This document shows positions 9,791-23,343 of a stretch of 64,000 nt of DNA, in pieces. The stretch covers positions 1,806,501 through 1,870,500 of the forward strand of contig NZ_CP016614.1 in the NCBI RefSeq assembly GCF_013377255.1. Direction: 5' to 3'. The stretch's first letter is position 1. Every line of letters begins with the position of its first letter. Origin of the DNA: Mannheimia granulomatis (GTDB taxonomy: Bacteria > Pseudomonadota > Gammaproteobacteria > Enterobacterales > Pasteurellaceae). The position numbers and the translations under genes were made by a program. The notes beneath the pieces were generated by a model, which was given only the letters and a program-made list of their open reading frames with translations, was not told the origin of the DNA and ran no database searches.

Positions 9791-10417
9791 TTATTTCTCC
9801 ACTTGTTCCGGTTTCCACGTTCTAATTCCCCAGATTACAAATCCGATAATGAAGAACGCACTTGGTGCTAATAAGAATAGACCGTTTGCTTGATACCAAC
9901 CGCCATTTTGCACAGTTTCAAGAATAGTGATACCGAAGATTTTTCCTGAACCGATTAATTCACGTAAAAATGCAACAATAATTAACATTGCACCGTAGCC
10001 TAAGCCATTGCCAATACCATCTACAAAACTTTCAACCGGACCTGATTTCATTGCAAATGCTTCTGCTCGACCCATTACGATACAGTTAGTAATAATCAAA
10101 CCAACAAATACCGATAACTGCTTTGAAAGATCGTAAGCATACGCACGTAAAATTTGGTCAACCAAAATTACAAGAGATGCAATAATCGCCATCTGTACAA
10201 TGATACGGATACTATTTGGGATATAGTTGCGAATCATTGAAATGAACATACTTGAGAATGCAGTAACTAAACTTACCGCAATCGCCATTACTACTGCTGT
10301 TTGTAATTGAGTAGTTACCGCAAGTGCAGAACAGATACCTAAAATCTGTAGTGCAATTGGGTTGTTATCTGCGATAGGCGATAACAATAATTTTTTAAGA
10401 TTGTTATTGTCTGCCAT
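9791..10417 (-). CDS. nqrD: Na+-NQR subunit D
   Basis: A membrane subunit paired with NqrE and homologous to it and to RnfE (208 residues, six helices). The cysteine motifs that contribute to the intramembrane iron site are visible in LGICSALAV near residue 29 and [14 protein letters not shown] near residue 112. The start codon overlaps the nqrC stop by one base, which indicates translational coupling. Confidence 0.97.
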   Translation of the reverse strand: MADNNNLKKLLLSPIADNNPIALQILGICSALAVTTQLQTAVVMAIAVSLVTAFSSMFISMIRNYIPNSIRIIVQMAIIASLVILVDQILRAYAYDLSKQLSVFVGLIITNCIVMGRAEAFAMKSGPVESFVDGIGNGLGYGAMLIIVAFLRELIGSGKIFGITILETVQNGGWYQANGLFLLAPSAFFIIGFVIWGIRTWKPEQVEK

Positions 10418-11190
10418 TAGTTAACTCCCATTGCTGCTTTAAATTTTGCTAAATATGGACCAAAGCCGTTTTGACCAAACCAGTATTTGAATGAACCATC
10501 AACCCCATTTGAAGTTAATGTTGCACCGGATAGACCATCAACACCATGATCTTTATCGGCTGATGCTCCTTTACCTACTCTTAAAGCGACTTCATTTTGC
10601 TCATTAAATAATTTCTTGCCTACAAAGTTTTTTTGCCAGTTAGGGTTTGCAATTTCCCCGCCTAAGCCTGCTGTTTCTCCCTGCTCATAGTAAGTAATAC
10701 CATTGATAGTATTAGCATCAGGTTGAACCGCGACAAAGCCATACATAATTGACCATAGACCATTGCCGTGCATTGGCAATACTACTTGGGTCGTTTTACC
10801 AGCTTCGTCCTTTACTAAATAGACTTCCGCATATTTCGCACGAACTTTGATGTTTGCCTTATCATCAGCAGGACTGATTGCAACGCTTTTTGCAGGGTCT
10901 TTTGCTGCTGCACGAGCATCAAAATCTTTCATGCCTTCAACATAATCACCTGTTGCCAAATCAACAACTTTCGGCTCAATAAATTTTGCATAGGTTTCTT
11001 GCACATTAGTATCTTTTTGCAATAAACCGGCCGCTTGTAAGATGTTTTTCTGTTTATCAAGTTGTTTCTGAATATCTTGTGTTGGTTTTAATAACACCGC
11101 AGCACCAGCTACGATAAGAGAACAAATTAAACTTAATAAAACCACAACGGTTAGTGTACCGCCAACGCTATCTTTATTAAATTTAGCCAT
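10417..11190 (-). CDS. nqrC: Na+-NQR subunit C (covalent FMN)
   Basis: The periplasmic FMN-carrying subunit. An N-terminal membrane helix (residues about 12-34) anchors an FMN-binding domain. The flavinylation motif DGLSGAT places the FMN on T224, the target of ApbE. Its length, 257 residues, is normal. Its start overlaps the end of nqrB by eight bases. Confidence 0.97.
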   Translation of the reverse strand: MAKFNKDSVGGTLTVVVLLSLICSLIVAGAAVLLKPTQDIQKQLDKQKNILQAAGLLQKDTNVQETYAKFIEPKVVDLATGDYVEGMKDFDARAAAKDPAKSVAISPADDKANIKVRAKYAEVYLVKDEAGKTTQVVLPMHGNGLWSIMYGFVAVQPDANTINGITYYEQGETAGLGGEIANPNWQKNFVGKKLFNEQNEVALRVGKGASADKDHGVDGLSGATLTSNGVDGSFKYWFGQNGFGPYLAKFKAAMGVN

Positions 11191-12418
11191 TGTTTGCTAC
11201 CCTCGCTAATCTGCGTTTGATATTGCCTTGAACTACTAAGTAGTCGAAGATTGGAGCAAATAAGTTAGCAAATAAGATCGCTAACATCATACCTTCCGGA
11301 TATGCCGGGTTGGCTACACGGATTAAAACGCACATAAAGCCGATTAAAATACCGTATGCCCATTTACCTTTATTCGTAAAGGCTGCAGATACCGGGTCGG
11401 TTGCCATAAAGAACATACCTAATGCAAAACCACCTAAAACTAAGTGCCAGTGCCACGGCATTGAGAATAATGGGTTTGTATCTGAACCGATAACATTAAA
11501 TAATGTTGCCGTTGCAGCCATACCAATCATAACACCTGCAATAATTCTCCATGATGCAATACGAGCAAAGACAATAATTGCCGCACCGATGATCAACATT
11601 AAAGTTGATGTTTCACCAATAGAGCCCGGAATATTGCCTAAAAACGCATCCATCCAAGTGATAGTTTCACCTGTTGCAACGTGTTTTAGTGCAGCTTGTC
11701 CACCGACAGCCCATTGAGAAAGTGCTGTTGCACCTGAAAAACCATCTGCTGCAACCCATACTGCATCACCGGAAATCTGCCCCGGATATGCAAAGAATAG
11801 GAATGCACGACCAGCTAATGCAGGGTTCATAAAGTTTTTCCCTACACCACCAAATACCTCTTTTGCAACCACAACACCAAAGGTTGTTGCAAGAGCTGCT
11901 TGCCATAATGGCAATGTTGGCGGAACAATAAGTGCAAGTAAAATAGAGGTAACAAAGAAACCTTCATTAATTTCATGCTTGCGCACCATTGCAAATACCA
12001 CTTCCCAGAAGCCACCTACTGCAAATACAGTTAAGTAGATAGGAAGGAAATAAGTCGCACCTAACACCATTTTAGTTCCCCAACCTGCTTCGGTTACAGA
12101 ACCTAAGCTATTAGCGAAACTATAGTGCCAGTCGCTTGCAATTAAATCGGTTAATGTTCCCATTTTAAGAGCTGCCAAAATACCTTGTGCACCAACATTG
12201 TACATTCCATAGAACATCGCAGGGAATAATGCTAACCAAACAATTAACATCATACGCTTAGAGTCAATTGCATCACGCACGTGAGCATCTTTACGAGTTA
12301 CTGTACCTGGTGTATAGAAAATAGTATAAGCAGCTTCAAATAGCGTGTACCATTTTTCATACTTTCCACCTTTATGGAAAGCGGGTTCCATTTTTTCAAA
12401 AAGATTTTTTAAACCCAT
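11183..12418 (-). CDS. nqrB: Na+-NQR subunit B (covalent FMN, riboflavin)
   Basis: The large membrane subunit that drives Na+ translocation. It has 411 residues with about ten membrane helices. The covalent FMN site is in [11 protein letters not shown], with the modified threonine at T231. It belongs to the same family as RnfD. It lies two bases after nqrA, in the canonical A-B-C-D-E-F order. Confidence 0.97.
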   Translation of the reverse strand: MGLKNLFEKMEPAFHKGGKYEKWYTLFEAAYTIFYTPGTVTRKDAHVRDAIDSKRMMLIVWLALFPAMFYGMYNVGAQGILAALKMGTLTDLIASDWHYSFANSLGSVTEAGWGTKMVLGATYFLPIYLTVFAVGGFWEVVFAMVRKHEINEGFFVTSILLALIVPPTLPLWQAALATTFGVVVAKEVFGGVGKNFMNPALAGRAFLFFAYPGQISGDAVWVAADGFSGATALSQWAVGGQAALKHVATGETITWMDAFLGNIPGSIGETSTLMLIIGAAIIVFARIASWRIIAGVMIGMAATATLFNVIGSDTNPLFSMPWHWHLVLGGFALGMFFMATDPVSAAFTNKGKWAYGILIGFMCVLIRVANPAYPEGMMLAILFANLFAPIFDYLVVQGNIKRRLARVANNG

Positions 12419-12420
12419 TT

Positions 12421-13779
12421 TTAACCATCCTTCTCGATCTTATCTAACGCTTGACGTAATAATGGTCCCCAGTTGTTTTTACCTGAACACACAAAAGTAC
12501 ATAACGCTAAATCTTCTTCATCTAACTCTAAACAGCCTAATGCTTGAGCAGAGTCAGTATCGCCTGCAGCCAAATCACGTAACAATAACGTAGGCAGAAT
12601 ATCTAAAGGCATTACACGCTCATAAGCACCTGTTGGCACCATTGCACGCTCACTACCATGAACTGCTGTTGTGAAATTAAATAATTTCTTCGCAAAATGG
12701 CCCAAGGTTGTACGAGTAATAGAGTATTTATCTGAGTAAGGTGCGATCATACCGAAGAATGCTTTTTCACGACCTTCTAATAATACCGAAACTTGTAACG
12801 CATAGCGACCTAAGTAATCTACTGGGCCTGCTGCGGTAGCACCGCTTAATACAGAACCGGAAATTACACGGTTTTCACCTTCATTTAATTCGCCTGCCGT
12901 TAATTGTGAAAGGTTAGCACCTAAACGCGTACGCACTAAACGAGGATTTTTCACTTGCGGACCGGCTAAAGACACAACGCGATCTGTAAATAATTCACCG
13001 GTTGTAAATAATTTACCGATTGCAATCACATCTTGATAGTTCAAATACCAAACTTGCTTGGTTGCGCCGACAGGATCGATAAAGTGGATATGTGTGCCGG
13101 CAAGACCTGCAGGGTGCGGCCCCTTGAAACGGTTGGTTTCCACATTTTGAATTTGACGACTCTGTGCCGCATTTAAGATATTAGAATCAGCACCACCGCA
13201 AAGATGAATGGTCTTACTGCCATCAAATAAACGACTTAACACTGTTAAGCCATCGAAGAAAGCTTGTTGATGTTCTGCAATAATCACTTCAGGATTAGCT
13301 GCAAGCGGATTAGTATCCATCGCATTAACAAAGATAGACGAAGGAATTGCATCTAATGCAGGCACTTTGCTAAATGGACGAGTACGGAATGCAGTCCATA
13401 GACCTGATTCTACTAAGTTTTGTTTTACTTGCTCTGAAGTTAGTGAGACAAGCTCACCGGCTTCATAACGAGCAAAGGTAATTTGCTCATCACCCTCAAC
13501 TTTAATTACTACGGATTGAAGAACGCGTTTTTCGCCACGGTTAATCACCGTAACAGTTCCGCTTGCAGGAGCAGTAAAGAGAACGCCCGGATTCTTTTTA
13601 TCTTCAAAAAGAACTTGACCTTTCTTAACCACATCACCTTCACGCACCTTCATTGAAGGACGCATTCCCACATATTCTTCACCAAGCATAGCAACTTCAG
13701 TAACGGTATTACCGTTATGGATTACTTGCTCAGGTTTTCCCGAAATTGGAAGATCTAAGCCTTTTTTGATTGTAATCAT
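12421..13779 (-). CDS. nqrA: Na+-NQR subunit A
   Basis: The cytoplasmic subunit associated with the quinone site. The protein begins [18 protein letters not shown], the usual NqrA start, giving 452 residues. The frame is open 35 codons further upstream, but that extension is unlike NqrA and covers a likely leader hairpin, so I place the start at 13779. The ribosome site is weak (AAAGAAAAGTAG). It leads the six-gene operon. Confidence 0.95.
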   Translation of the reverse strand: MITIKKGLDLPISGKPEQVIHNGNTVTEVAMLGEEYVGMRPSMKVREGDVVKKGQVLFEDKKNPGVLFTAPASGTVTVINRGEKRVLQSVVIKVEGDEQITFARYEAGELVSLTSEQVKQNLVESGLWTAFRTRPFSKVPALDAIPSSIFVNAMDTNPLAANPEVIIAEHQQAFFDGLTVLSRLFDGSKTIHLCGGADSNILNAAQSRQIQNVETNRFKGPHPAGLAGTHIHFIDPVGATKQVWYLNYQDVIAIGKLFTTGELFTDRVVSLAGPQVKNPRLVRTRLGANLSQLTAGELNEGENRVISGSVLSGATAAGPVDYLGRYALQVSVLLEGREKAFFGMIAPYSDKYSITRTTLGHFAKKLFNFTTAVHGSERAMVPTGAYERVMPLDILPTLLLRDLAAGDTDSAQALGCLELDEEDLALCTFVCSGKNNWGPLLRQALDKIEKDG

Positions 13780-13807
13780 ATTGTTTGCACTACTTTTCTT
13801 TTGGGTT

Positions 13808-13834
13808 AAAAATATGATTGCGTATAACGCAATC
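13808..13834 (-). promoter_or_regulatory. Terminator-like hairpin in the nqr leader
   Basis: On the minus strand GATTGCGT and ACGCAATC form a perfect 8-base stem around a three-base loop. It is followed by ATATTTTTA and lies about 37 bases before the nqrA start. The shape is that of a rho-independent attenuator. I see no obvious leader peptide or riboswitch fold that would control it. Confidence 0.45.
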
Positions 13835-14047
13835 GCTTCTATTGAGCCGCAGCCTGAACTAAAAATAAACGATGATTCCCCCACTTATTTTTAAAAGCCA
13901 CATTAAGTTCTCAAATCTGTTTTCCCCTTTTGTTGTCGATTTTTTGTAACAAAAGGTTAACTAAAAAATAATCGCCATATTTTACCTAAAAATCGCCCTC
14001 TATGGCTAGAAGAACCCCCACTTTTTTACACTTTCCCTCTCTAAAAT

Positions 14048-14061
14048 TTGAAATAAATCAA
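14048..14061. promoter_or_regulatory. FNR-like box upstream of nqrA / nfuA
   Basis: TTGAAATAAATCAA matches the FNR consensus TTGAT-N4-ATCAA at nine of ten positions. On the minus strand a TGTAAA -10-like hexamer (14025-14030) lies about 25 bases downstream. This would suit activation of the nqr operon from a start near 14018. Inference only. Confidence 0.4.
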
Positions 14062-14315
14062 TTTTCACTTAAGCTCAGCATGAAAGATAACCATAAATAG
14101 TTAATCAAATTCTTCTACAAGCGGTTAAATCTTACTCACAAAATTCTAACAATTTTGTTCGCCTCCTAAGAGCTGCTAGATACGCCAGCGTTCAAAATAC
14201 TTTTTGCATTTTGTGTTAAAAATTTACACCTATTTTTTAGCTAGGCAATTTTAAAATTCAGGCGTAAAATAGTTGATAAATTTAATAGAATATTTTGAAA
14301 ATAGGATTACTCGAA

Positions 14316-14912
14316 ATGACAGAACAAACGATTCATATTTCAATTTCCGATCCGGCTCAAGCACATTTTGCCCGATTATTAGAACAGCAAGAAGAAGGAA
14401 CTAATATCCGTATTTTTGTAGTAAATCCAGGAACACCAAATGCTGAATGTGGCGTGTCTTATTGCCCACCAAATGCCGTGGAAGAGACAGATACTGAATT
14501 TACTTTTAATAATTTCTCAGCTTTTGTTGATGATGTAAGTTTACCGTTTTTAGACGAGGCAGAAATTGATTATGTTACCGATCCAATGGGCTCTCAACTT
14601 ACCTTAAAAGCCCCGAACGCCAAAATGCGTAAAGTAGCAGATGATGCTCCTTTTATTGAGCGTTTAGATTATGTGATTCAAACCCAAGTAAACCCTCAAT
14701 TAGCCAGCCATGGTGGTAAAGTAACATTGCTCGAGGTAACAGAAGACAAATATGCTGTTCTTCAATTTGGTGGTGGTTGCAATGGCTGTTCAATGGTTGA
14801 TGTAACATTAAAAGAAGGTATAGAAAAACAGCTGCTTATGATGTTCCCGGATGAGTTGGTAGGAGTAAGGGATATTACCGAGCACCAACATGGTGAACAC
14901 TCTTATTATTAA
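14316..14912 (+). CDS. nfuA: Fe-S biogenesis protein NfuA
   Basis: A carrier that receives [4Fe-4S] clusters and passes them to client enzymes, especially under stress. It has a degenerate A-type domain (residues 1-100) and a C-terminal Nfu domain with the cluster-binding CxxC in [11 protein letters not shown]. The C-terminus is GEHSYY. I place the start at the ATG at 14316 (MTEQ...), which gives 198 residues. An in-frame ATG seven codons upstream is possible. It is monocistronic, with a clear terminator. Confidence 0.95.
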   Translation: MTEQTIHISISDPAQAHFARLLEQQEEGTNIRIFVVNPGTPNAECGVSYCPPNAVEETDTEFTFNNFSAFVDDVSLPFLDEAEIDYVTDPMGSQLTLKAPNAKMRKVADDAPFIERLDYVIQTQVNPQLASHGGKVTLLEVTEDKYAVLQFGGGCNGCSMVDVTLKEGIEKQLLMMFPDELVGVRDITEHQHGEHSYY

Positions 14913-14924
14913 GATAGCAAAATG

Positions 14925-14955
14925 AAAAATGGGAAGGTTAAACCTTCCCATTTTT
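14925..14955. terminator. Bidirectional terminator between nfuA and uraA
   Basis: AAAATGGGAAGGTT pairs with AACCTTCCCATTTT around a single central base. It has A and T runs on either side, so it can end both convergent transcripts. Confidence 0.85.
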
Positions 14956-15003
14956 ATTACATAGTAAAGAGATAAAATCAGGTGGGCTAAAACTGCCGCT
15001 ACT

Positions 15004-16233
15004 CTATTGAGAATCGGATTCTTTTTTCTCATGCGGCAATACTAAGTTCATAATGATGGCAGCAATTGCACAAAGGCTAATGCCTTTTAACGAGAATTCA
15101 CCCACATTAATAAACATACCACCGATACCAAAAGTCATCACCACAGATACAATACATAAGTTACGAGCTTGTCCCATATCTACCTTAGCACGAATTAAGG
15201 TACTCATTCCCACAGCCGCAATTGAACCAAACACTAACATCATAATCCCCCCCATCACAACACCCGGGATGGTTTGTAAGAATGCACCTACTTTACCGCA
15301 GAATGAAATCGCAATTGCCCAACAAGCCGCCCAAGTCATCACACGTGGATTAAAGTTTTTGGTAAGCATTACCGCACCTGTTACCTCCGCATAAGTGGTA
15401 TTTGGTGGACCACCTAAGAATGCAGCAGCAGAAGTTGCCACACCATCACCTAATAAGGTACGATGTAAGCCCGGTTTGTTCATAAAATCTTTTCCGGTCA
15501 CTGAGCTAATTGCCATAATACCACCAACGTGCTCCACTGCCGGAGCTAAAGCGATTGGCAAAAGGTACAAAATTGCCTCGAGTTCAAATTCGGGTGCTGA
15601 GATATTCGGTAAGCTAAACCAAGCAGCTTCAGTTACTTTAGTAAAATCAATAATGCCATATACTAAAGACAGAATATAGCCGACTAAAATCCCAAACATA
15701 ATCGGTACTAACTTCATCATTCCCTTGGCAAATACCGCCACCACTAACGTAGTAATTAAGGTTGCCATTGAAATAATTAACGCCGTATTCGGTTCAATTT
15801 GCGTGCCTTTCGCTAACGCCATATCTACCGCAACAGGTGCAAGCCCCAAACCAATGATGATAATAACGGGGCCAACAACCACAGGCGGAAATAATTTCTC
15901 AAGAATTTTCGCCCCTTTTAATTTCACTAAAGCACTCAGCAAGAAATAGACAAGACCACTAAAAACCAAGCCGCCCATAGTAACAGGGATCCCCCATTGC
16001 TGAACACCATATTGAATTGGCGCAATAAAAGCAAAAGAAGAGGCGAGGAAAATAGGCACTTGCCCTTTTGTGCAAAGTTGGAAAAGCAAGGTGCCGATAC
16101 CGGCGGTAAGAAGTGCAGTGTTAGGATCTAAACCTGTAATTAAAGGCATTAAAACCAAAGCGCCAAATGCAACAAATAACATTTGTAAGCCAACAAAAGC
16201 CTGTTTAGGTGTACTGATAGTTTGATTAGTCAT
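15004..16233 (-). CDS. uraA: Uracil permease (nucleobase:cation symporter 2 family)
   Basis: Imports uracil with protons across the inner membrane. It has 409 residues with 12-14 membrane segments. The family signature is seen in AVEHVGGIMAISSVTGKDF, and the helix 10 stretch is GGPPNTTYAEVTG, including the substrate-site glutamate. I see no uracil phosphoribosyltransferase gene next to it. It lies downstream of pyrG on the same strand with a USS-pair terminator between them, so it is probably transcribed separately. Confidence 0.92.
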   Translation of the reverse strand: MTNQTISTPKQAFVGLQMLFVAFGALVLMPLITGLDPNTALLTAGIGTLLFQLCTKGQVPIFLASSFAFIAPIQYGVQQWGIPVTMGGLVFSGLVYFLLSALVKLKGAKILEKLFPPVVVGPVIIIIGLGLAPVAVDMALAKGTQIEPNTALIISMATLITTLVVAVFAKGMMKLVPIMFGILVGYILSLVYGIIDFTKVTEAAWFSLPNISAPEFELEAILYLLPIALAPAVEHVGGIMAISSVTGKDFMNKPGLHRTLLGDGVATSAAAFLGGPPNTTYAEVTGAVMLTKNFNPRVMTWAACWAIAISFCGKVGAFLQTIPGVVMGGIMMLVFGSIAAVGMSTLIRAKVDMGQARNLCIVSVVMTFGIGGMFINVGEFSLKGISLCAIAAIIMNLVLPHEKKESDSQ

Positions 16234-16278
16234 TTTTGTTTCAACTCTCTGTTTGAATTAACGAATAATGGATAGTAA

Positions 16279-16322
16279 CAAGCGGTTAAATTTGCAAAAA
16301 AACTTGCAAAATTAACCGCTTG
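16279..16322 (-). terminator. USS-pair terminator after pyrG
   Basis: CAAGCGGTTAA and TTTGCAA pair with TTGCAAA and TTAACCGCTTG around a short A-rich loop, 12 bases past the pyrG stop. The long stem is built from two inverted uptake signals. Confidence 0.75.
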
Positions 16323-16333
16323 CAGTAATGAAA

Positions 16334-17989
<1,656 letters not shown>

Positions 17990-18182
17990 TTAATTGGATT
18001 GGAAATAAGATAAACGTTTGCTTTATAAAAAGAAACTATCAGGACGGGAAAACAGTTTACATCAAATCTAAATTTTTTGCTATATAGAAAATAGATGAGA
18101 GTCTCAAAAATTTCTTTTCTCCCTCGAACTTTATCTTCTCACTTACCTCTAAGAAGGTACCATTAACTCAATAGAGGTATTT

Positions 18183-19814
18183 ATGCGTATTTTTAATAAA
18201 TTTTCACTCTCATCAACCACCTTGCTCTTTCTCGTTTCTGCCTATTTTATGTTTGCTTTAAATCTAGGTTTTTATCGGGAAGTTTTAAATGCACAATCGT
18301 TTCAGTTCCGTGTTGAAGATTATTTTATTTTAACAATTCCGTTAGTCTATTTCTTTGCACTTAACATTATTCTTAATCTCATCGCCTTGCCGATTATCCA
18401 TAAAATTATTATTCCAACCTTGCTGATTTTAAGTGCAGCAATTAGTTATAACTCATTATTTTTTAATGTCTATTTTGATGTAGATATGCTAAATAATGTG
18501 CTACAAACCAATTTTGCAGAAAGCTCACGAATGCTGACATTTTCTTATATTGCTTGGATTGTTTGCTTAGGAATTATTCCATCTTTCCTCTACTTACTGG
18601 TTAAAATTGATTATAAACCTTGGTGGAAAGAGATCGGCTTTCGCTTCGGATCCATTTTAGGTTCTGCTTTTGTAATCTTAGCGGTTGGTAAATTTTATTA
18701 TCAGGATTATGCTTCTTTTTTTCGTAATCACAAAAATCTACCGAATTTGATTACACCGTCTAATTTTATTGCTTCAACCGTGAAAAAAATCCGCCACGAT
18801 TATCGTAATAACATCCCGTACCAACAATTAGGCTTAGATGCGGTACAAGCTAAGCCGGATGACCACCGCCACGTTACTATCTTGGTAGTCGGTGAAACAA
18901 CCCGTGCACAAAACTGGGGATTGAACGGTTATGAACGCCAAACCACACCAAAACTAGCAGCTCGTGGTGAGCAAATTATCAATTTCCCGCACGCTAGTAG
19001 TTGTGGCACATCAACTGCGGTCTCAGTTCCTTGTATGTTTTCCAGCTTTTCACAAGCTGACCATAACGGTATAAGAGCATCAAAACAGGATAATTTATTG
19101 GATATTCTCCAACGTGCCGGTATTGATATTTTATGGCTAAATAATAATAGCGATTGCAAAGGGGTATGCGAACGCGTGCCAAATAAAGATCTGCTCACAT
19201 TAAATTTACCGGAATACTGCCGCGATGGAGAGTGTTTAGATAATATTTTATTACCTGAGCTGGATAAAGCCTTAAAAGAAAGTCGAGTTGACAAAGATTT
19301 AGTGGTGGTATTACATACCATGGGTAACCATGGACCAACATATTATGAACGTTATACCGACAAAGAAAGAATCTTTACACCAACCTGTGATACTAACGAA
19401 ATTAATCGCTGCTCTAATCAAGAATTAGTAAATACTTATGATAATGGTATTGTATATTTAGATCAGTTCTTAGATAAAATTATTCAACGTTTAGAACAAG
19501 AACCAGCATGGGAAAGCGCGTTATACTATGTCTCTGATCATGGTGAATCGTTAGGTGAAAACGGATTATATTTACACGGTGCGCCATATAATATTGCTCC
19601 CGATTACCAAACCAAAGTACCTATGATTATGTGGTTTTCACCAGAATGGATTAAAAACGAGCCATTTGATTTAAATTGCGTTCGAAATAATGCGAAAAAT
19701 AACGCACATTCCCACGATAATTTCTTCCATACCGTGATTAGCATGATGGATATGAAAACTCCATTCTCCGTTTATAACAAAGAATTAGATATTTTGGCTC
19801 AATGCCACAAGTAG
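18183..19814 (+). CDS. eptA: Lipid A phosphoethanolamine transferase (EptA type)
   Basis: Moves phosphoethanolamine from phosphatidylethanolamine to lipid A, lowering surface charge. Five N-terminal membrane helices (residues about 12-170) are followed by a periplasmic sulfatase-fold domain. Catalytic residues are visible: E238 in VVGETTRAQN and the nucleophile T278 in SSCGTSTAVSVPC. The metal-site YVSDHGESLGE is also present. Multiple cysteines fit the disulfide pattern of the family. At 543 residues it has the length of EptA and MCR proteins. It is preceded by a 211-base gap and stands alone. Confidence 0.92.
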   Translation: MRIFNKFSLSSTTLLFLVSAYFMFALNLGFYREVLNAQSFQFRVEDYFILTIPLVYFFALNIILNLIALPIIHKIIIPTLLILSAAISYNSLFFNVYFDVDMLNNVLQTNFAESSRMLTFSYIAWIVCLGIIPSFLYLLVKIDYKPWWKEIGFRFGSILGSAFVILAVGKFYYQDYASFFRNHKNLPNLITPSNFIASTVKKIRHDYRNNIPYQQLGLDAVQAKPDDHRHVTILVVGETTRAQNWGLNGYERQTTPKLAARGEQIINFPHASSCGTSTAVSVPCMFSSFSQADHNGIRASKQDNLLDILQRAGIDILWLNNNSDCKGVCERVPNKDLLTLNLPEYCRDGECLDNILLPELDKALKESRVDKDLVVVLHTMGNHGPTYYERYTDKERIFTPTCDTNEINRCSNQELVNTYDNGIVYLDQFLDKIIQRLEQEPAWESALYYVSDHGESLGENGLYLHGAPYNIAPDYQTKVPMIMWFSPEWIKNEPFDLNCVRNNAKNNAHSHDNFFHTVISMMDMKTPFSVYNKELDILAQCHK

Positions 19815-19818
19815 TAAA

Positions 19819-19851
19819 AAAGGCAATATTTCTTAAAGAAATATTGCCTTT
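19819..19851. terminator. Terminator after eptA
   Basis: AAAGGCAATATTTCTT and AAGAAATATTGCCTTT form a perfect stem around one central base, five bases past the stop, followed by a T-rich run. It is bidirectional and also faces the DUF3108 gene. Confidence 0.85.
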
Positions 19852-19909
19852 ATTTTTAAATAGTTAATTTTGCAAAATATAGTCAAAATTAGACCGCTTG
19901 TTCCTATAT

Positions 19910-20554
19910 TTACTGAACGAAACTATCAAATGTCAGCTCGTAGTTATCGCCATCACGACTATAGGCAATATAGCGAGGGAATTTTTCACCCTCATATTTT
20001 TTGACGGTAATGTCCTTGTTATCACTGGTTCTGAATTTATAAGTAATTTCCTTATAGTTCTTACCACTGGCTTTTACATCTCTTTGCGATTTACGTAACT
20101 GCACATTTGGTGTTGGATAAAGCTTTTTACCGTTAGTCGTTTGAAAGCTTGCAGGTAATTTATCGTAATAACTCAGCTGGAAGGCAGTGGTAAACAAATC
20201 ATAAGTCGGCATTGTTAAAGCTTCCTGTTTTAGCGGTTCTTTTACTTTTCCGTATCTCACTGTTTTTGAATCTATCTCTGCCATCGCATAAGTTTTGCCG
20301 TTACGAGTATCTCTATAACTCAACATATTAAACTGCCCGTTTTTTTCCGTTCCTTTCGCAGAAAAGACAATGTTATATAATGGCACATTAATTTTAGCCT
20401 GAATATTATATTGCCCGCCTCCATTATTGAAATTAATATAAGCTGGCATTAAATAATTTGAGCTATATTTAATCTTAAAACTGTCTGCATAAGCAGTCGA
20501 AATCAATCCAGAAATTGTAACAATAGAGACTGTGAGCTTCTGCCAAATTTTCAT
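19910..20554 (-). CDS. DUF3108-like exported protein of unknown function
   Basis: A 214-residue protein with a Sec signal peptide (MKIWQKLTVSIVTISGLISTAYA). The mature part is rich in beta-strand-like segments, such as IKYSSNYLMPAYINFNNGG, YNIQAKINVPLYNIVFSAKG and KKYEGEKFPRYIAYSRDGD. These resemble the DUF3108 family of periplasmic or outer-membrane-associated proteins. Its start codon directly abuts the cysB stop, so it is probably read from the cysB transcript. I do not know its function. Confidence 0.7.
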   Translation of the reverse strand: MKIWQKLTVSIVTISGLISTAYADSFKIKYSSNYLMPAYINFNNGGGQYNIQAKINVPLYNIVFSAKGTEKNGQFNMLSYRDTRNGKTYAMAEIDSKTVRYGKVKEPLKQEALTMPTYDLFTTAFQLSYYDKLPASFQTTNGKKLYPTPNVQLRKSQRDVKASGKNYKEITYKFRTSDNKDITVKKYEGEKFPRYIAYSRDGDNYELTFDSFVQ

Positions 20555-22217
<1,663 letters not shown>

Positions 22218-22236
22218 ACTCTTCCTTTTAATAAAA

Positions 22237-22352
22237 CAAGCGGTTAGATTTCAGTATTCTTTAGCACAAACATCTACATTTGAATGTCAGCTTTACAAAC
22301 GGCTCTGGATGAGCGAGCAATGAGTAAAAAATCACTAAAATTTAACCGCTTG
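22237..22352. repeat. Wide inverted USS pair between yjjG and gcvA
   Basis: CAAGCGGTTAGATTTCAG at 22237 is matched by an inverted copy ending at 22352, with two mismatches over 18 bases and about 80 bases between the arms. The span covers most of the gap after the gcvA stop. It may act as a long terminator stem, but the large loop makes that doubtful. Confidence 0.5.
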
Positions 22353-22372
22353 ATAACTCAATAAATAGGCAA

Positions 22373-23266
22373 TTAACCACAGCACTCTTTCATTTTCTGC
22401 TGAATCCACTCAACAAAACATTGCACTTTCGGCACCTGTGATGATTGAGGAGAATAGACAACATAAAATGACTTTTCATCAAATAATGTGGTAGGAAAAG
22501 GCTCAATTAATGTACCTTTCTCAATTTCATGCTGAGCCAGAACTTGATTGGCAATTGCCACACCTTGTTGATGCATCGCTGCTTGTAACACCATAAAGGT
22601 ATGGCTAAACATAGAACCTGTTTCAGCATCTACTTTGTCTTGAATATTTAAATGCTCCACCATACTTTTCCATTTATTATAAGTTGATGAATGGAGTAAA
22701 GTTTTATCCACGAGATCTTCCGCACTAGTTATTCTATTCTGTGCTAAATATTCCGGTGAAGCTAAAATCACAATACGAGATTCCGTTAAACGAATAGACT
22801 CTAGATCGCTCCAGTCTCCACTGCCATAATAAATAGCAACATCAATTTCTTTACCTAATAATCCTTCATCATGATCAACGCCTTTAATTCTAACTTCAAT
22901 TTCAGGGTATTTCTCATGAAAATCTGCCAAACGAGGGACTAGCCAATGCATACCAAACGTTTGGGGAACACTAATAGTTAAGATCTGACGGCAACTTTGC
23001 TGGCGAATCTTATCGGTTGCTAACGCAATTTGTTCCAATAGGGGCTGCACTTCATAAAAATACTGAGCACCCAACTCAGTTAGTTCCAACAAACGATTAC
23101 GACGATGAAATAAAGAAACACCGAGAAAATCTTCCAATAATTTAATTTGATGGCTTACAGCTGCTTGTGTTACAAATAAATCTTCTGCGGCTTTAGTGAA
23201 ATTCAAATGACGAGCAGCCGATTCGAATGCTTTTAATGCATTTAATGGTGGGAGTTTTATATTCAT
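22373..23266 (-). CDS. gcvA: LysR-type regulator of glycine cleavage, GcvA
   Basis: Controls the glycine cleavage operon and the small RNA gcvB. It has 297 residues. The N-terminal helix-turn-helix begins MNIKLPPLNALKAFESAARHLNF and contains VTQAAVSHQIKLLEDFLG. The assignment is supported by the family sequence and by position: a GcvB RNA gene is divergently placed about 110 bases away, the arrangement known from E. coli. A glycine-cleavage operon is not in the window. Confidence 0.92.
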   Translation of the reverse strand: MNIKLPPLNALKAFESAARHLNFTKAAEDLFVTQAAVSHQIKLLEDFLGVSLFHRRNRLLELTELGAQYFYEVQPLLEQIALATDKIRQQSCRQILTISVPQTFGMHWLVPRLADFHEKYPEIEVRIKGVDHDEGLLGKEIDVAIYYGSGDWSDLESIRLTESRIVILASPEYLAQNRITSAEDLVDKTLLHSSTYNKWKSMVEHLNIQDKVDAETGSMFSHTFMVLQAAMHQQGVAIANQVLAQHEIEKGTLIEPFPTTLFDEKSFYVVYSPQSSQVPKVQCFVEWIQQKMKECCG

Positions 23267-23343
23267 ATAGTTTCAATTGATGATGATTGCCAATAAAGGT
23301 ACAACCATTATTTTTTCTGATAGTTTAAATTAAAAAATTTCGT

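Larger units (their letters stand above)
13780..14315. other. Long nqrA-nfuA divergent intergenic region
   Basis: About 535 bases without a protein gene between two divergent units. It holds an FNR-like box (14048-14061), one USS (near 14116), a short repeated block CGCC/TTTTACCTAAAAATCGCC near 13970-13995, and a terminator-like hairpin (13816-13834). The nqr leader would be about 240 nucleotides if transcription starts near 14018. A small RNA in this region cannot be excluded. Confidence 0.5.

Noticed and set aside
11310..11717. 135-codon open frame on the plus strand inside nqrB
   Set aside because: Repetitive Ile/Pro/Ala composition from antisense of membrane codons; no ribosome site or family match.
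13780..13884. In-frame upstream extension of nqrA by 35 codons
   Set aside because: The extra residues do not resemble NqrA, and the ATG at 13779 gives the conserved MITIKKGL start. The open frame is more likely a leader that happens to lack stops.
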